Origin: Prochlorococcus sp. AG-355-A09
GTDB lineage: Bacteria > Cyanobacteriota > Cyanobacteriia > PCC-6307 > Cyanobiaceae
NCBI GenBank assembly: GCA_003280995.1
Contig: QCDG01000003.1
Coordinates: 1-64,000 of the forward strand
Length of the DNA stretch: 64,000 nucleotides
Direction of reading: 5' to 3'
Positions 49,849 to 59,889 of the stretch are shown piece after piece. Numbering within the stretch: position 1 is the first letter of the stretch; each line of letters starts with the position of its first letter. Under the pieces are notes generated by a model, which was given only the letters and a program-made list of their open reading frames with translations, did not search any database and was not told the origin of the DNA. The position numbers and the translations under genes are program-made.

Positions 49849-50937
49849 GTGCCTACAACAAAGAAAAGAAGAGTTTTCCCTTTTACAGCTGTAATTGGTC
49901 AAGAAGAAATGAAATTGGCTCTCTTGTTAAATGTTATAGATCCAAGAATTGGAGGAGTGATGATAATGGGTGATAGAGGGACCGGAAAGTCGACTACAAT
50001 CAGAGCATTAGCTGATTTGTTGCCTGCAATCGATGTTGTTAAAGACGATCCATATAATAGTTCTTTAGTCGATCCTGATTTGCAAAGTAAAGAAGTTTTG
50101 GAAAAAATATCTCAAGGAGAAAATCTAGAGAGTATTCAAAAACAAGTACCTATGGTTGATTTGCCCTTAGGGGCTACTGAAGACAGGCTTTGTGGAACAA
50201 TTGATATAGAGAAGGCTTTAAGTGAAGGTGTTAAGGCATTCGAACCTGGATTGTTGGCTAAAGCTAATAGGGGTTTACTATATGTCGATGAAGTGAATTT
50301 GCTTGATGATCATTTAGTTGATGTACTTCTAGATTCGGCTGCTTCTGGATGGAATACAGTTGAAAGGGAGGGAGTTTCAGTTCGACATCCTGCGAGGTTT
50401 GTCCTTATTGGTTCAGGCAATCCAGAAGAAGGTGAATTAAGGCCTCAACTATTGGATAGGTTTGGAATGAGTGTTGAGGTTAAGACAGTTAGAGATGCTG
50501 AATTAAGAGTTCAAGTAGTAGATCAAAGAACTTCTTTTGACGATAATCCTGATGAGTTTTCATTGAGTGTTGAGAAACAACAGGATGATCTTCAACAAAA
50601 GGTTATTAAAGCACAAGAAATATTAAATTCTGTTCAAATGGACGATGACTTAAGATTGAATATTTCTGCAATCTGCGGAGAATTAGATGTTGATGGTTTA
50701 CGCGGAGATATTGTTACAAATAGGTCTGCAAGGGCAATCGCAGCCTTTGAGGGTAGAACTGAAGTGCAAGAAGATGACATCGCAAGAGTTATTTCTTGTT
50801 CTTTAAGACATAGACTAAGAAAAGATCCTCTAGAACAAGTTGATTCGGGAGAAAGAGTCATTCAAGCTTTTTGTAAAGTATTCGATTTAGATGAAAAAGA
50901 AAATCTTTCAAAATTTCAATTATCTGCCGAAGATTAG
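49849..50937 (+). CDS. chlI: Magnesium chelatase subunit I
   Basis: AAA+ ATPase that with ChlD and ChlH inserts Mg into protoporphyrin IX, the first step of chlorophyll synthesis. Walker A is [15 protein letters not shown] (41-49), Walker [17 protein letters not shown], and the family segments [14 protein letters not shown] and [19 protein letters not shown] are present. Length 362 is normal. Start GTG at 49849. It is 5 bases before ruvC. Confidence 0.97.
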   Translation: MPTTKKRRVFPFTAVIGQEEMKLALLLNVIDPRIGGVMIMGDRGTGKSTTIRALADLLPAIDVVKDDPYNSSLVDPDLQSKEVLEKISQGENLESIQKQVPMVDLPLGATEDRLCGTIDIEKALSEGVKAFEPGLLAKANRGLLYVDEVNLLDDHLVDVLLDSAASGWNTVEREGVSVRHPARFVLIGSGNPEEGELRPQLLDRFGMSVEVKTVRDAELRVQVVDQRTSFDDNPDEFSLSVEKQQDDLQQKVIKAQEILNSVQMDDDLRLNISAICGELDVDGLRGDIVTNRSARAIAAFEGRTEVQEDDIARVISCSLRHRLRKDPLEQVDSGERVIQAFCKVFDLDEKENLSKFQLSAED

Positions 50938-50942
50938 TAAAA

Positions 50943-51416
50943 GTGAAAATAATTGGGATTGACCCTGGATTAGCTAGAGTTGGTTATGGAATAATTGAAA
51001 TAGAAAATGAAAGAAAAATATTATTAGATTGCGGTGTTATTGAGACAGATAAAGGTAAAAAAGAAGAAGATAGACTTCATGAGATATTCCAAGATCTTAA
51101 TGAATTAATAAATCATTGGAACCCAACAGCAGCCGCGGTAGAAAAATTTTTCTTTTACAGGTCAAGCACTACCATTAGCGTGGTGCAGGCTAGAGGCGTG
51201 ATTATGATGGTATTGGCATCTAAAAACATTCAAGTTAGTGAATATTCACCTGCTCAGATAAAATTAACAATTGCTGGATCTGGAAAGGCATCTAAGAAAG
51301 ATATTCTTGATGCCGTTATGCATAACTTAGATCTTAAAAAACCACCGAAACCTGATGATTCAGCAGACGCATTGGCCATAGCACTTACAAAACTAAATGA
51401 AGATGGCTTTAACTGA
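50943..51416 (+). CDS. ruvC: Holliday junction endonuclease RuvC
   Basis: Resolves Holliday junctions made by RuvAB. The acidic residues are in [14 protein letters not shown] (Asp7), VEKFFFYRS (Glu near 67) and [14 protein letters not shown] (Asp near 137-140). Length 157 is normal. Start GTG at 50943, 5 bases after chlI; the conserved IGIDPG begins at residue 4. Confidence 0.97.
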   Translation: MKIIGIDPGLARVGYGIIEIENERKILLDCGVIETDKGKKEEDRLHEIFQDLNELINHWNPTAAAVEKFFFYRSSTTISVVQARGVIMMVLASKNIQVSEYSPAQIKLTIAGSGKASKKDILDAVMHNLDLKKPPKPDDSADALAIALTKLNEDGFN

Positions 51417-51425
51417 AAATTTGAT

Positions 51426-51983
51426 ATGACGATCTTTGAAAATAAGAAATTGGAGAGGGATACGTATAGAAAACTGAGAGATGGGATTTCTCTTAATCAA
51501 AGAGAAAATGTAGAAAAGAATGTAGGATTATATGTTGATTCATTTGTTAAAGGAAATAAAAATATTGGTTATATTGCAATATATTGGCCTCTAAAAAATG
51601 AAGTAGATATAAGAAGTCTTAAGAAAAAATTTACTTTAGCTTTGCCTAGATGTAAAGATAAAAAAGAGTTGTTATTTTATCCATGGGACGAAAGACCTCT
51701 TACCAAAGATTATGAGGGGATACTAAGTCCAAATAACTCTTCCCCATTAAGTTATTTGCAGATAAGCATGATACTTATTCCATGTCTTTCCGTTGATAAA
51801 AATTTAACAAGATTAGGTTATGGAGGAGGTTATTTTGATAAGTTAAGGAGAGATAATAATTGGAGAAATGTTCCATGTATTGGAGTATTAACTTCTAATT
51901 GTGTAAGTAAGATTCCATTAACCAGAGCTGAGTGGGATATTCCTTTATCAGGCTTTATCACAGAAAAAGAAATATTTGTATAA
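51426..51983 (+). CDS. 5-formyltetrahydrofolate cyclo-ligase
   Basis: ATP-dependent enzyme that recycles 5-formyl-THF to methenyl-THF. The 185 residues show the N-terminal RDTYRKLRDGIS, YWPLKNEVDIR, and the ATP-binding LTRLGYGGGYFDKLRRD, with IPLTRAEWDIPL near the end. It is 9 bases after ruvC and 38 before sufE. With folD it belongs to one-carbon metabolism. Confidence 0.93.
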   Translation: MTIFENKKLERDTYRKLRDGISLNQRENVEKNVGLYVDSFVKGNKNIGYIAIYWPLKNEVDIRSLKKKFTLALPRCKDKKELLFYPWDERPLTKDYEGILSPNNSSPLSYLQISMILIPCLSVDKNLTRLGYGGGYFDKLRRDNNWRNVPCIGVLTSNCVSKIPLTRAEWDIPLSGFITEKEIFV

Positions 51984-52021
51984 TAGAAGACAAATGAGGT
52001 GATTAATTTATAGTTTTAAAA

Positions 52022-52447
52022 ATGGAAAATCAGGAAAAATACAATAATTTATCCAAGTTAGTAGAAAAGTTAAAGAAATCAGAAGATCCAAAAAGAAAAT
52101 ATGAATACATCTTGTGGTTAGGCAAAAAATTGAAAGAGCCAAATAGTGAAATCCTTGTTGAAGAAAATAAAGTTAAGGGATGCGTTTCAGAAGTTTTTGT
52201 TAAAGCAAATATTAAAGGTGGTAAATTATTTTGGGAAGGATATTCTGATGCTTTAATAACCAAGGGTTTATTAGCATTCTTAATTTCTGGGCTAAATGAT
52301 TTAACACCAAATGAGGTTGTTAAAATAGATAAGAAATTTATAGAAGATACTGGTTTGAAAGCAAGCTTAACGCCATCACGATCAAATGGGTTTTTAAACA
52401 TTTTATTGAAAATGCAGTCTCAAGCAAATGAATTTTTGTTGGTCTAA
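52022..52447 (+). CDS. sufE: SufE-like sulfur acceptor
   Basis: Accepts persulfide sulfur from a cysteine desulfurase for iron-sulfur cluster building. The 141 residues have the catalytic Cys in VKGCVSEVFV (near residue 57), preceded by the typical NxVxGC loop NKVKGC and followed by beta strands GGKLFWEGYSDA. Length is standard. Partner sufS is not in the window. Confidence 0.93.
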   Translation: MENQEKYNNLSKLVEKLKKSEDPKRKYEYILWLGKKLKEPNSEILVEENKVKGCVSEVFVKANIKGGKLFWEGYSDALITKGLLAFLISGLNDLTPNEVVKIDKKFIEDTGLKASLTPSRSNGFLNILLKMQSQANEFLLV

Positions 52448-52485
52448 TAATATAAAATTAAACTCAAAGTTAAAAGAAATAAAAA

Positions 52486-53787
52486 ATGAGAAAATGCAAA
52501 ATTGGAATTGTAGGTTTTGGAACTGTAGGTTCAGGAATTTATAAAATATTAAGTTCTGAAGTTGATACACATCCAATTCTTAAAGAAATAGAGATTGTAA
52601 AAATAGCAGTTAAAGATCTTAATAAAAAAAGGAATATTGGGATAGATAATAATTTATTAACTGATGATCCATTTAAATTAATTAATGACCCCTCTATAGA
52701 TGTAATTGTTGAAGTAATGGGTGGGGTTAATTTGGCGAAAGATATTATTCTGCAATCATTAAAATTAGGTAAATCTGTTGTTACAGCAAATAAAGCAGTC
52801 ATTGCAAGATATGGAGAAGAAATATATAAAACTGCATCTAAAGAAGGAGTTTATATATTGTCAGAGGCGGCAGTTTGCGGGGGGATTCCTATAATTGAAC
52901 CCTTAAAAAGATCATTAAAAAGTAACAGCATAAAAAAAATGGTTGGCATAATAAATGGCACAACAAATTTTATTCTTTCAAAGATGACAAATGAAAAAGC
53001 TGATTACAAGGAGACCTTAAAATTGGCACAAAGCCTTGGGTATGCAGAATTTGATCCAACTGCAGATGTTGAGGGCCATGATGCTGCTGATAAGATTTCA
53101 ATTCTTAGTGAACTTGCATTTGGAGGGGTAGTCAAAAGAGAGGAGATTCATTCTGAAGGAATTAGTAAAATTAATCTAAAAGATATCGAATATGCCAATA
53201 AATTAGGGTTTGAAATAAAACTTTTAGCACTCTCCGAAAGAGGACAAATTAATAGTAATGATTCACTAGCTTTGAATATTTGGGTAGGACCTTCTTTGAT
53301 TCCAAAATCTCATCCATTGGCAACAGTTAAGGGAGTTAATAATGCCTTATTGATAGAGGCTGATCCTCTTGGAGAGATAATGCTATATGGACCAGGTGCA
53401 GGCAGTGGCCCAACTGCTGCATCAGTAGTATCAGATATATTAAATCTGCATGCCGCCTCAGTAAAAAATAATAATTCGATCGATCCATTATTATCTTTTG
53501 ATTTCTGGAGAAACTGCCATATTATAGGTTCTTCACAAATAAATAAAAAAAATTACCTTAGAATTATCTGTCTTGATAGTCCAGGTGTCATAGGAAAGAT
53601 AGGAGATATTTTTGGAAATAATAATGTATCAATCGAATCAATTGTTCAACTTGATGCAAGTGAGGACAAAGCTGAAATTGTCGTTATTACTCATGAGGTG
53701 AATAATGGAGATTTTGAGAGATCGAAAGATGAAATAAATTCCCTAAATGAAGTCAAAATTATTGCAAGTCAATTAAGTTGTATTTAA
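52486..53787 (+). CDS. hom: Homoserine dehydrogenase
   Basis: NAD(P)H-dependent step to homoserine in threonine and methionine synthesis. The coenzyme loop is IGIVGFGTVGSGIYKIL (4-20); the substrate region is IIEPLKRSLKSN, with the signature GTTNFILSKM and FDPTADVEGHDAADK (catalytic Asp/Lys). A C-terminal ACT domain (about 350-425, LRIICLDSPGVIGKIGDIF) gives feedback control. Length 433 is normal; there is no fused aspartokinase. Confidence 0.96.
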   Translation: MRKCKIGIVGFGTVGSGIYKILSSEVDTHPILKEIEIVKIAVKDLNKKRNIGIDNNLLTDDPFKLINDPSIDVIVEVMGGVNLAKDIILQSLKLGKSVVTANKAVIARYGEEIYKTASKEGVYILSEAAVCGGIPIIEPLKRSLKSNSIKKMVGIINGTTNFILSKMTNEKADYKETLKLAQSLGYAEFDPTADVEGHDAADKISILSELAFGGVVKREEIHSEGISKINLKDIEYANKLGFEIKLLALSERGQINSNDSLALNIWVGPSLIPKSHPLATVKGVNNALLIEADPLGEIMLYGPGAGSGPTAASVVSDILNLHAASVKNNNSIDPLLSFDFWRNCHIIGSSQINKKNYLRIICLDSPGVIGKIGDIFGNNNVSIESIVQLDASEDKAEIVVITHEVNNGDFERSKDEINSLNEVKIIASQLSCI

Positions 53788-53857
53788 AAAAATAGTTTGC
53801 AAATTTCTTCATAGCTTGTTAAACCGAAGAAAGTAAGTGTTTGGTTTTAGCACCTTA

Positions 53858-54118
53858 ATGATTCATTCAAAACTATTAGATAATAATAATTTAATTTTTT
53901 CTGAAAACCTTTATAAAGGCGCTTGTGTAAAAATTAAAAATAGCAATAAGACTTATCAAGTAATTGGTTTAAATATAGGTAAAGAAATATGTTGGGTAAG
54001 GGAGTGGCCTTTTGCTTGTAATTCTAAAAAAACATTTGCTTTAGAAATAAGTCAAATAACCTTACAAATTTTCTGCTCAAATATTTCTTCAGAAAAATTA
54101 AGTAATTATGAAATATGA
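53858..54118 (+). CDS. Small conserved protein, unknown function
   Basis: An 86-residue protein from ATG 53858 (93 residues if GTG 53837 is used). It has GACVKIKNSNKTYQVIGLN and GKEICWVREWPF, then a Cys-containing C-terminal half. This beta-rich pattern looks like a small SH3- or Tudor-like barrel, but no family is recognised. It overlaps the substrate-binding gene by 4 bases (ATGA at 54115-54118), which indicates coupling to that transporter gene. Confidence 0.7.
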   Translation: MIHSKLLDNNNLIFSENLYKGACVKIKNSNKTYQVIGLNIGKEICWVREWPFACNSKKTFALEISQITLQIFCSNISSEKLSNYEI

Positions 54119-55686
54119 AAAAAAAAGTTGTTTTATCAATATTTATCATTTTAATCTCTCTTTTACAGAATTCTTGTGGCTCAAAAAGAATATCTAAAAA
54201 AATCATAGTAGCAAGTTCTGGAAAAATTGAATCTATAGATCCAGCTAGAGCAAATACTCTTAAAGCAATTCAATTAATCAATTCTCTAGGAGACACATTA
54301 TACGAATTAAATTCTGATGGAGAATTAATCCCTGAATTGGCTTCGGGGATGCCAATTATTTCAAAGGATAGACTTCAAATAACAATAAATTTAAGAAAGA
54401 ATGTTTTCTTTCACGATGGAACTGCATTTAACTCAAATGCCATGAAGTTCACCTTTGATAGATTCAAAAAAATTGGAACGATGAACTATATTTTAGGAAA
54501 TAAGATTAAATCAATAGAAACGCCAAGTGAATACTCAGTCATAATAAATTTGAATAAACCATCAAGTTCTTTAAATGGTTTACTCACATCAGTAAATTTA
54601 ACTCCAATATCTCCTACATTTTACAAACAATATGCTGATAAGTTTCTTAATGAAAAATTTGTTGGGACTGGCAAGTATGTTCTCACCAGTTTTTCTAATG
54701 AAGTTCAATCAATTGATCCATATTTGAATTATTGGGGTGAAAAGCCCTTAAATAAAGGTATTAATTTTGTGGGATATTCAAATTCATCCTCTCTTTTTGG
54801 GGCTTTAAAAAGTAAACAAATTGACGTGCTTCTATCAAATTCAATTGATGATAGTCAGAGAAAAAGTTTAAATAATTTAAGCAAAAATAAAGAGTTTAAT
54901 GAAGGTAATAGTCCTTTCACTGAATTAAGTTTTATAAGCCTTAAAACTAGTTCTTATCCCTTAAGTAATTTTAATTTAAGACTGGCCTTGGCAAAAAGTC
55001 TTAATAGAAAATTGATTAGTGAGAAAGTAAGTTATGGATTAAGGCAGCCATCTAGATCAATTATTCCTCCAATATTAAAAAAAGATAATCAAGAACTGTG
55101 GCCTAAATATGATTATTTAGAAGCGAGAAAGTTATTGCAAAAAGAAAATTATTGCAATGGAAATATTCTAAAAATACCCCTTACTTATAGATCGAATGTA
55201 CCAGCCGACAAGCTTATTGCTCTGACATGGCAAGAAGAAATTAAAAGTTCTTTGAAAGATTGTATTGATATTGAACTCAATGGGGTTGAATCTACAACAG
55301 TTTATAAGAATCTAAGTTTAGGAATTTATACAGCAGTTCTTCTCGATTGGACTGGGGCTTATTCTGATCCAGAGGCCTATCTCACCCCTCTTTTAAGTTG
55401 TAATGAAATAGTAGATGGTATATGTAAAAAAGGAGAATCGGTTTACAGCGGTAGTTTTTGGGGATCTAATAAAGTTGAAAGTTTATTTCTTGAGAGTGAA
55501 AAAATAAGTGGAATTAAAAGATTAGAAAAACTTGTTGAAATTGAAAAAATAGCAGCAAATTCAATCCCTTATATTCCTATTTGGATATCCTCTCAAAAAG
55601 CATGGTCTCAAAATAATATATCAAAACCTATTTTTAATGGTGCAGGAATAATTTCATTGAGTGATCTAGAGTTAATTGATGAGTAG
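54115..55686 (+). CDS. Peptide/nickel-type ABC importer substrate-binding protein
   Basis: A family 5 extracellular solute-binding protein of 523 residues (DppA/OppA/NikA class). A signal sequence (5-19) precedes a Cys in LLQNSCGSKR, a poor lipobox. Landmarks: SIDPARANTLKAIQLINS, LNSDGELIPELASG, ITINLRKNVFFHDGTAFNSNAM, KPSSSLNGL, and the closing YIPIWISSQKAW. The likely ligands are peptides, but the sequence does not fix it. It overlaps the preceding small gene by 4 bases and the permease by 8. No ATPase gene is adjacent. Confidence 0.9.
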   Translation: MKKKVVLSIFIILISLLQNSCGSKRISKKIIVASSGKIESIDPARANTLKAIQLINSLGDTLYELNSDGELIPELASGMPIISKDRLQITINLRKNVFFHDGTAFNSNAMKFTFDRFKKIGTMNYILGNKIKSIETPSEYSVIINLNKPSSSLNGLLTSVNLTPISPTFYKQYADKFLNEKFVGTGKYVLTSFSNEVQSIDPYLNYWGEKPLNKGINFVGYSNSSSLFGALKSKQIDVLLSNSIDDSQRKSLNNLSKNKEFNEGNSPFTELSFISLKTSSYPLSNFNLRLALAKSLNRKLISEKVSYGLRQPSRSIIPPILKKDNQELWPKYDYLEARKLLQKENYCNGNILKIPLTYRSNVPADKLIALTWQEEIKSSLKDCIDIELNGVESTTVYKNLSLGIYTAVLLDWTGAYSDPEAYLTPLLSCNEIVDGICKKGESVYSGSFWGSNKVESLFLESEKISGIKRLEKLVEIEKIAANSIPYIPIWISSQKAWSQNNISKPIFNGAGIISLSDLELIDE

Positions 55687-56701
55687 AAATTTAAATAAAT
55701 TACTAAATTATTCCTTATTAAAAATTTCATTAATACCGATAATGCTATGGATAATTTCTTCATTAGTATTTATTTTATTGAGAGTTGCTCCAGGCGATCC
55801 CGTCGATGCCATACTTGGATCTGGTGCAGATGAGGTTTCTAGGGAATTCCTAAGAAATAAATTGGGGCTAAATGAACCTTTAATAAGTCAATATTTTTCA
55901 TATATTAAAAATATATTGCACTTAGATTTTGGCCAATCTCTTAGTACCGAGGAGCCAGTCCTCAATATTATTATTAAGTCATTGCCTGCAAGTCTTGAGC
56001 TTGGATTTTTTTCAATATTAAGTGCCACACTAATAGGCTTCCCATTGGGATTAATTGGCTTAAGAAATAAAGGTAAAAAGACTGATTATACTGCGAGAAT
56101 ACTAGGAATTGCTACATATGCGATCCCTCCTTTTTGGGGTGCAATGTTAGCGCAATTATTATTTTCTGTATTCTTTAATATTTCCCCAATTGGAGGTAGA
56201 TTTCCAATATTTCAGCAACAACCACAAATTACAGGTTTTCTGGTTTTAGATAGTATTCTTTCAAATAATATTATTGCTTTGAAAGATAGTCTTTATCATC
56301 TAGCACTCCCTTCGATTACCCTTGGCTTTTTATTAAGTGGTATATTCAGCCGCTCATTAAGAGTAAATTTGGATAAGACATTAAAAAGTGATTATGTAAA
56401 TGCTGCTATATGCAGAGGAATATCAAGGAAAAAAATATTTTTAAATCATGCATTGCCTAATGCTCTATTGCCAATTGTCACTATTTCTGGCTTGACTATG
56501 GCCTCATTAGCAGGAGGTGCTTTATTGTTCGAGGTAACTTTTTCATGGCCAGGTATTGCTTTAAGATTACATGAAGCTATTTCTCAAAGAGACTATACCT
56601 TGGTTCAAGGAATTGTAATTTTTACCTCTATGCTCATAGTCTCTTTAAATCTCTTCGTGGATATTTTAATTGCATATTTAGATCCACGAATAGAGTACTA
56701 A
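55679..56701 (+). CDS. DppB-type ABC permease
   Basis: An inner-membrane permease of 340 residues from ATG 55679 (TTG 55676 adds one residue). It has six helices; the N-terminus has LRVAPGDPVDAILG, the DppB hallmark, then SLPASLELG. The EAA-type loop is SDYVNAAICRGISRKKIFLNHALPNALLPIVT, which contacts an ATPase. It overlaps the binding-protein gene by 8 bases and ends 4 bases into the convergent DUF1400 gene. A DppC partner and the ATPases must lie elsewhere. Confidence 0.9.
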   Translation: MSRNLNKLLNYSLLKISLIPIMLWIISSLVFILLRVAPGDPVDAILGSGADEVSREFLRNKLGLNEPLISQYFSYIKNILHLDFGQSLSTEEPVLNIIIKSLPASLELGFFSILSATLIGFPLGLIGLRNKGKKTDYTARILGIATYAIPPFWGAMLAQLLFSVFFNISPIGGRFPIFQQQPQITGFLVLDSILSNNIIALKDSLYHLALPSITLGFLLSGIFSRSLRVNLDKTLKSDYVNAAICRGISRKKIFLNHALPNALLPIVTISGLTMASLAGGALLFEVTFSWPGIALRLHEAISQRDYTLVQGIVIFTSMLIVSLNLFVDILIAYLDPRIEY

Positions 56702-58248
56702 TTTTTGGAAAGTTCTTTTATTGTTTCAAGATCTAAAAGATGGAAATCAAGTCCTAAATCTCTTTGGTTTTTAATAACATTAGGGATATTTTGGTCTTTA
56801 ATATTTTTTAAAAATTCAACTATAAATTTAGTAGATAAGTCTTGTACTAATATTGGCTCTGAACCAATAAAAGTTTCATTTATTTTGAAGACGTCATTAT
56901 TTTCTTCATAGCTTTTATTAATTCTTATTGGAGAGAAATGACTTGCCCCTTCAATAATTAGAAATCTATTTGATGGATTATTTAAAGCAGAAAAAACTCT
57001 AAATTGTTCATTCATTAATGGTGTAATAAGGTCATAAGTACCACCTATTAGAAGAGTTGGTGTTTTAATGCCTGTACTATTTTCTTTTGGCCATAATAAA
57101 CTGCCAAATGAATTAAAACCTATAATCGCACTGGCCTTATTAGAGTTATTTTTCTTAGGGAATGGTATTTCGCTCAACTGACATTGAAGTAATTTAGATA
57201 AATTCGTTACCGCAAAGTCTTTTAATGCCGAATCACATTTTTCCTCAAGTTGATCAATAGGTTTATTGCCTTCATATAAAAGTGCTATTAAAGCACCAAG
57301 TGAATGCCCCATTAGAATATAAGAATCATTAGGTAAACCAAATTCTCCATTTTTATGAGCTTTTAATACAGCATCTAAATCTTTAATTCTATATAAGAAA
57401 AAGTCTGCACTTCCTGGGATTGTGTCATTACCTTCAAGTACTTCTATAAATGAATCCAAATTACTTCCTCTATGATCTATGAATAATATTGGCCAACCTC
57501 TTTTAGCCAATTCGTTGCCTATCCATTGGAAATTATTAATTTCGCCTCCAAGTCCTGGCATAAAAATTATCAGTTCTTTATCTTCATTAGTTTTATTGCT
57601 TTTCCATATTTCAATTTCAAAAGGTTTCACTCGGTGAGGAGCATAAATTTTTTTATCAATTTTTATTAGATCTTTAATTGATTTTTTTTCAGTATTTTTG
57701 TAGGCATTTTGGTTAGTCTTTTCAAGTTTATTTAATTTCGATAAAAGTTCTTGTTGCATTGATAATTCATTTTTCCAAGATGAAATTATTAAAATTAAAT
57801 TATCAATATCAAGTGAAATTTCTTCTGATGGTAATGCCTTTATGATTTCTAAAGTTGAAACTTCTTTTTTTTGATCTAATAAATTTTCTATGGTGTTATA
57901 AATTTCTATTCCATTATTGTCATTTGGAACTTTAATGCTTTTGCTTAATTCTGTAAGAATTTTACGCCCTATCCAACTTCTTAATATTTCTCTATTTAAT
58001 CCCTCTTCCTTAAAAACTGGAAATTCTAAAAATTTTGATAATTCAAAAACTCTTATAAATCCATTTTTTTTTAACCAATCTATTAATTCTGTTGAATCAT
58101 CTTTGTATTTTTCTAATTTTGATAATTGTTCTATAGTAAGAGGGATTTCCATCTCTTCAAACTTAATATTTATCTTTTCAGCAGCCTTTAAACCATTATT
58201 AAAAAATAAACCACAAAAACTAAAAAAAATTATAAAAATGTATTTCAC
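56698..58248 (-). CDS. Exported alpha/beta hydrolase with N-terminal DUF1400-like domain
   Basis: A 516-residue protein with a signal peptide (residues 3-22). Residues 25-180 are the helical DUF1400-like domain found before alpha/beta hydrolases in cyanobacteria. The hydrolase domain has LIIFMPGLGGEINNF, LFIDHRGSN, the elbow ILMGHSLGALIAL (Ser near 316), the acid in GTYDLITPLM and the His in GASHFSPIR. It could be a lipase or esterase acting in the periplasm or thylakoid lumen; substrate unknown. It is divergent from the MFS gene with starts 2 bases apart. Confidence 0.85.
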   Translation of the reverse strand: MKYIFIIFFSFCGLFFNNGLKAAEKINIKFEEMEIPLTIEQLSKLEKYKDDSTELIDWLKKNGFIRVFELSKFLEFPVFKEEGLNREILRSWIGRKILTELSKSIKVPNDNNGIEIYNTIENLLDQKKEVSTLEIIKALPSEEISLDIDNLILIISSWKNELSMQQELLSKLNKLEKTNQNAYKNTEKKSIKDLIKIDKKIYAPHRVKPFEIEIWKSNKTNEDKELIIFMPGLGGEINNFQWIGNELAKRGWPILFIDHRGSNLDSFIEVLEGNDTIPGSADFFLYRIKDLDAVLKAHKNGEFGLPNDSYILMGHSLGALIALLYEGNKPIDQLEEKCDSALKDFAVTNLSKLLQCQLSEIPFPKKNNSNKASAIIGFNSFGSLLWPKENSTGIKTPTLLIGGTYDLITPLMNEQFRVFSALNNPSNRFLIIEGASHFSPIRINKSYEENNDVFKINETFIGSEPILVQDLSTKFIVEFLKNIKDQNIPNVIKNQRDLGLDFHLLDLETIKELSKN

Positions 58249-58250
58249 TA

Positions 58251-59480
58251 GTGATTAGTCCAAATAGTTTACAAAATAGCAAAAATTGGTGGATTCAATT
58301 TCCATATAATTTGAGGTTAATAACCAAGATAAGATTTTTCGCTGCATTTGGAGCAGGAGGTGTTATTTATTTAACATCACTTATTTTTAATAACCTAGGA
58401 TTAACGGCGACAGATATTGGCCTCGGATTTACCATTTCAGCAATAATTGGAACAGTAACAAGACTCTTTACAGGTAATTATCTTAATAAAACGGGAAAAA
58501 TACAATTTCCGATAATTACTTCTTCAATACTAAGTATTGCCGCTAGCTTTTGCCTCATTTTTTCAAGAGATACTTTTTTGTACATAATTGGACAATCACT
58601 TGTTGGGGCTGCTGCAGGAATATATTGGCCTGCTGCCGAGTTTGGGGTGCCCTATTTTTGTCATCCTATTGAAACACGTAAAGCTTATGCCCTTGTTAGA
58701 AGTTCGGAAGCTTTAGGAATATTTCTAGGGGTATTCTTAGGGGGGTATATGACGAATTTTTTGTATTCCAAATCAATATTTATAAATGATATATTTTGCA
58801 TGTTAGTTATCACGTATTTAATATCTAGAAATAGTTCTTCTATAAAAAGAAACCTAGAAAATTTTCAAAAAAAATTAGTAGATCCAATTAATCAGGGACA
58901 ATTGAAATGGAATAAAAATTCAACAATAATAATTTTATCTATTTTATTGATAACTACCTCTTTAGCCCTGATACAAGTAACTTTGCCTCTGGATCTAGTT
59001 AAAGGTGGAGTATATCGTAATCCATTAAGCAAAGAAATAATTAGTCTTATAATTTCAATTCAGTTAATTTTATTGTTGTTTTTACAATGGCCTGTCGGTT
59101 CTTGGATATCTAAGAAAGAAAGATTATTTGGCTTGAAATTTAGTTTAATAAATTTCACTTTCGCTTCATTTTTATTATTTATTTCTAGTTATTTAAATAT
59201 CCCAGCGTTTTATTTAATTTCTTTGGCATTGATTTTAGTAAGTTTAGGGACTGCTTCATTTCTTCCAACATCAACAGATGTCGTTTTCAGAATAGCTCCT
59301 TCAAATAAAAAAGGTTTTGCACTTGCTCTATTATCACAATGTTTTGCTATGGGTTATTTTTTTGGACCATTTATTTCAGGACGCATATTAGATCTATTTG
59401 GTTATGCTTCAATAATCTGGCTTTCAATTTCTTGTTGTTGCTTTATTGCCTATACAATCCTATTTAAGAGATTATTTTAA
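58251..59480 (+). CDS. MFS transporter
   Basis: A 409-residue major facilitator with 12 predicted helices. Sequence such as LGLTATDIGLGFTISAIIGTVTRLFTGNYLNKTGK has the characteristic loop 2-3 Asp/Arg/Lys pattern, and PTSTDVVFRIAPSNKKGFALALLSQCFAMGYFFGPFI fits helices 10-11. Substrate is unknown. Start GTG at 58251, 2 bases from the start of the divergent DUF1400 gene; the two probably share a promoter region that overlaps their coding sequence. Convergent with the DUF2834 gene, 4 bases shared. Confidence 0.88.
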   Translation: MISPNSLQNSKNWWIQFPYNLRLITKIRFFAAFGAGGVIYLTSLIFNNLGLTATDIGLGFTISAIIGTVTRLFTGNYLNKTGKIQFPIITSSILSIAASFCLIFSRDTFLYIIGQSLVGAAAGIYWPAAEFGVPYFCHPIETRKAYALVRSSEALGIFLGVFLGGYMTNFLYSKSIFINDIFCMLVITYLISRNSSSIKRNLENFQKKLVDPINQGQLKWNKNSTIIILSILLITTSLALIQVTLPLDLVKGGVYRNPLSKEIISLIISIQLILLLFLQWPVGSWISKKERLFGLKFSLINFTFASFLLFISSYLNIPAFYLISLALILVSLGTASFLPTSTDVVFRIAPSNKKGFALALLSQCFAMGYFFGPFISGRILDLFGYASIIWLSISCCCFIAYTILFKRLF

Positions 59481-59848
59481 TTAATCTTTTCTAATTCAAT
59501 AATTCTTCTCTCTCTTAGAAATAAGAAAAAAGGTGCTGAGAATGCGAAGGCTATAAGAAAAGTTCCAATATATATAACCCACATATTCTTCATGTTTAGT
59601 TTTTTTGATTCATTTACTATCCATATAAAAATAGCGCTTGCACCTACTAATAAGTCTCTAGAAATTGACTGAGCTGCAGGGTTTGCATTTGCTAAAGAAA
59701 TGAAATTATTTATATCAAAGCTGTTTCCATATTCCCTAGCAAATTCGAAATTTGCCATCATTGGCAGTACAGCACCTAAAATTGATAGAAAAAGGTAAAG
59801 ATAAGATAGTATCTGTTTATTATCTTTTAAAATGTTAAATGAATTCAC
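59477..59848 (-). CDS. DUF2834 membrane protein
   Basis: A 123-residue protein with three predicted helices (15-33, 62-80, 88-110). ANANPAAQSISRDLLVGASAIFIWI and PFFLFLRERRIIE match the DUF2834 family of terpene-cyclase-transmembrane-like proteins in cyanobacteria. Function is unknown. It overlaps the convergent MFS gene by 4 bases and is divergent from the PfkB gene with 41 bases between starts. Confidence 0.75.
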   Translation of the reverse strand: MNSFNILKDNKQILSYLYLFLSILGAVLPMMANFEFAREYGNSFDINNFISLANANPAAQSISRDLLVGASAIFIWIVNESKKLNMKNMWVIYIGTFLIAFAFSAPFFLFLRERRIIELEKIN

Positions 59849-59889
59849 TTGTCAAAAATATTTCTTTTAATAATAGTATTTAAAAGCTT

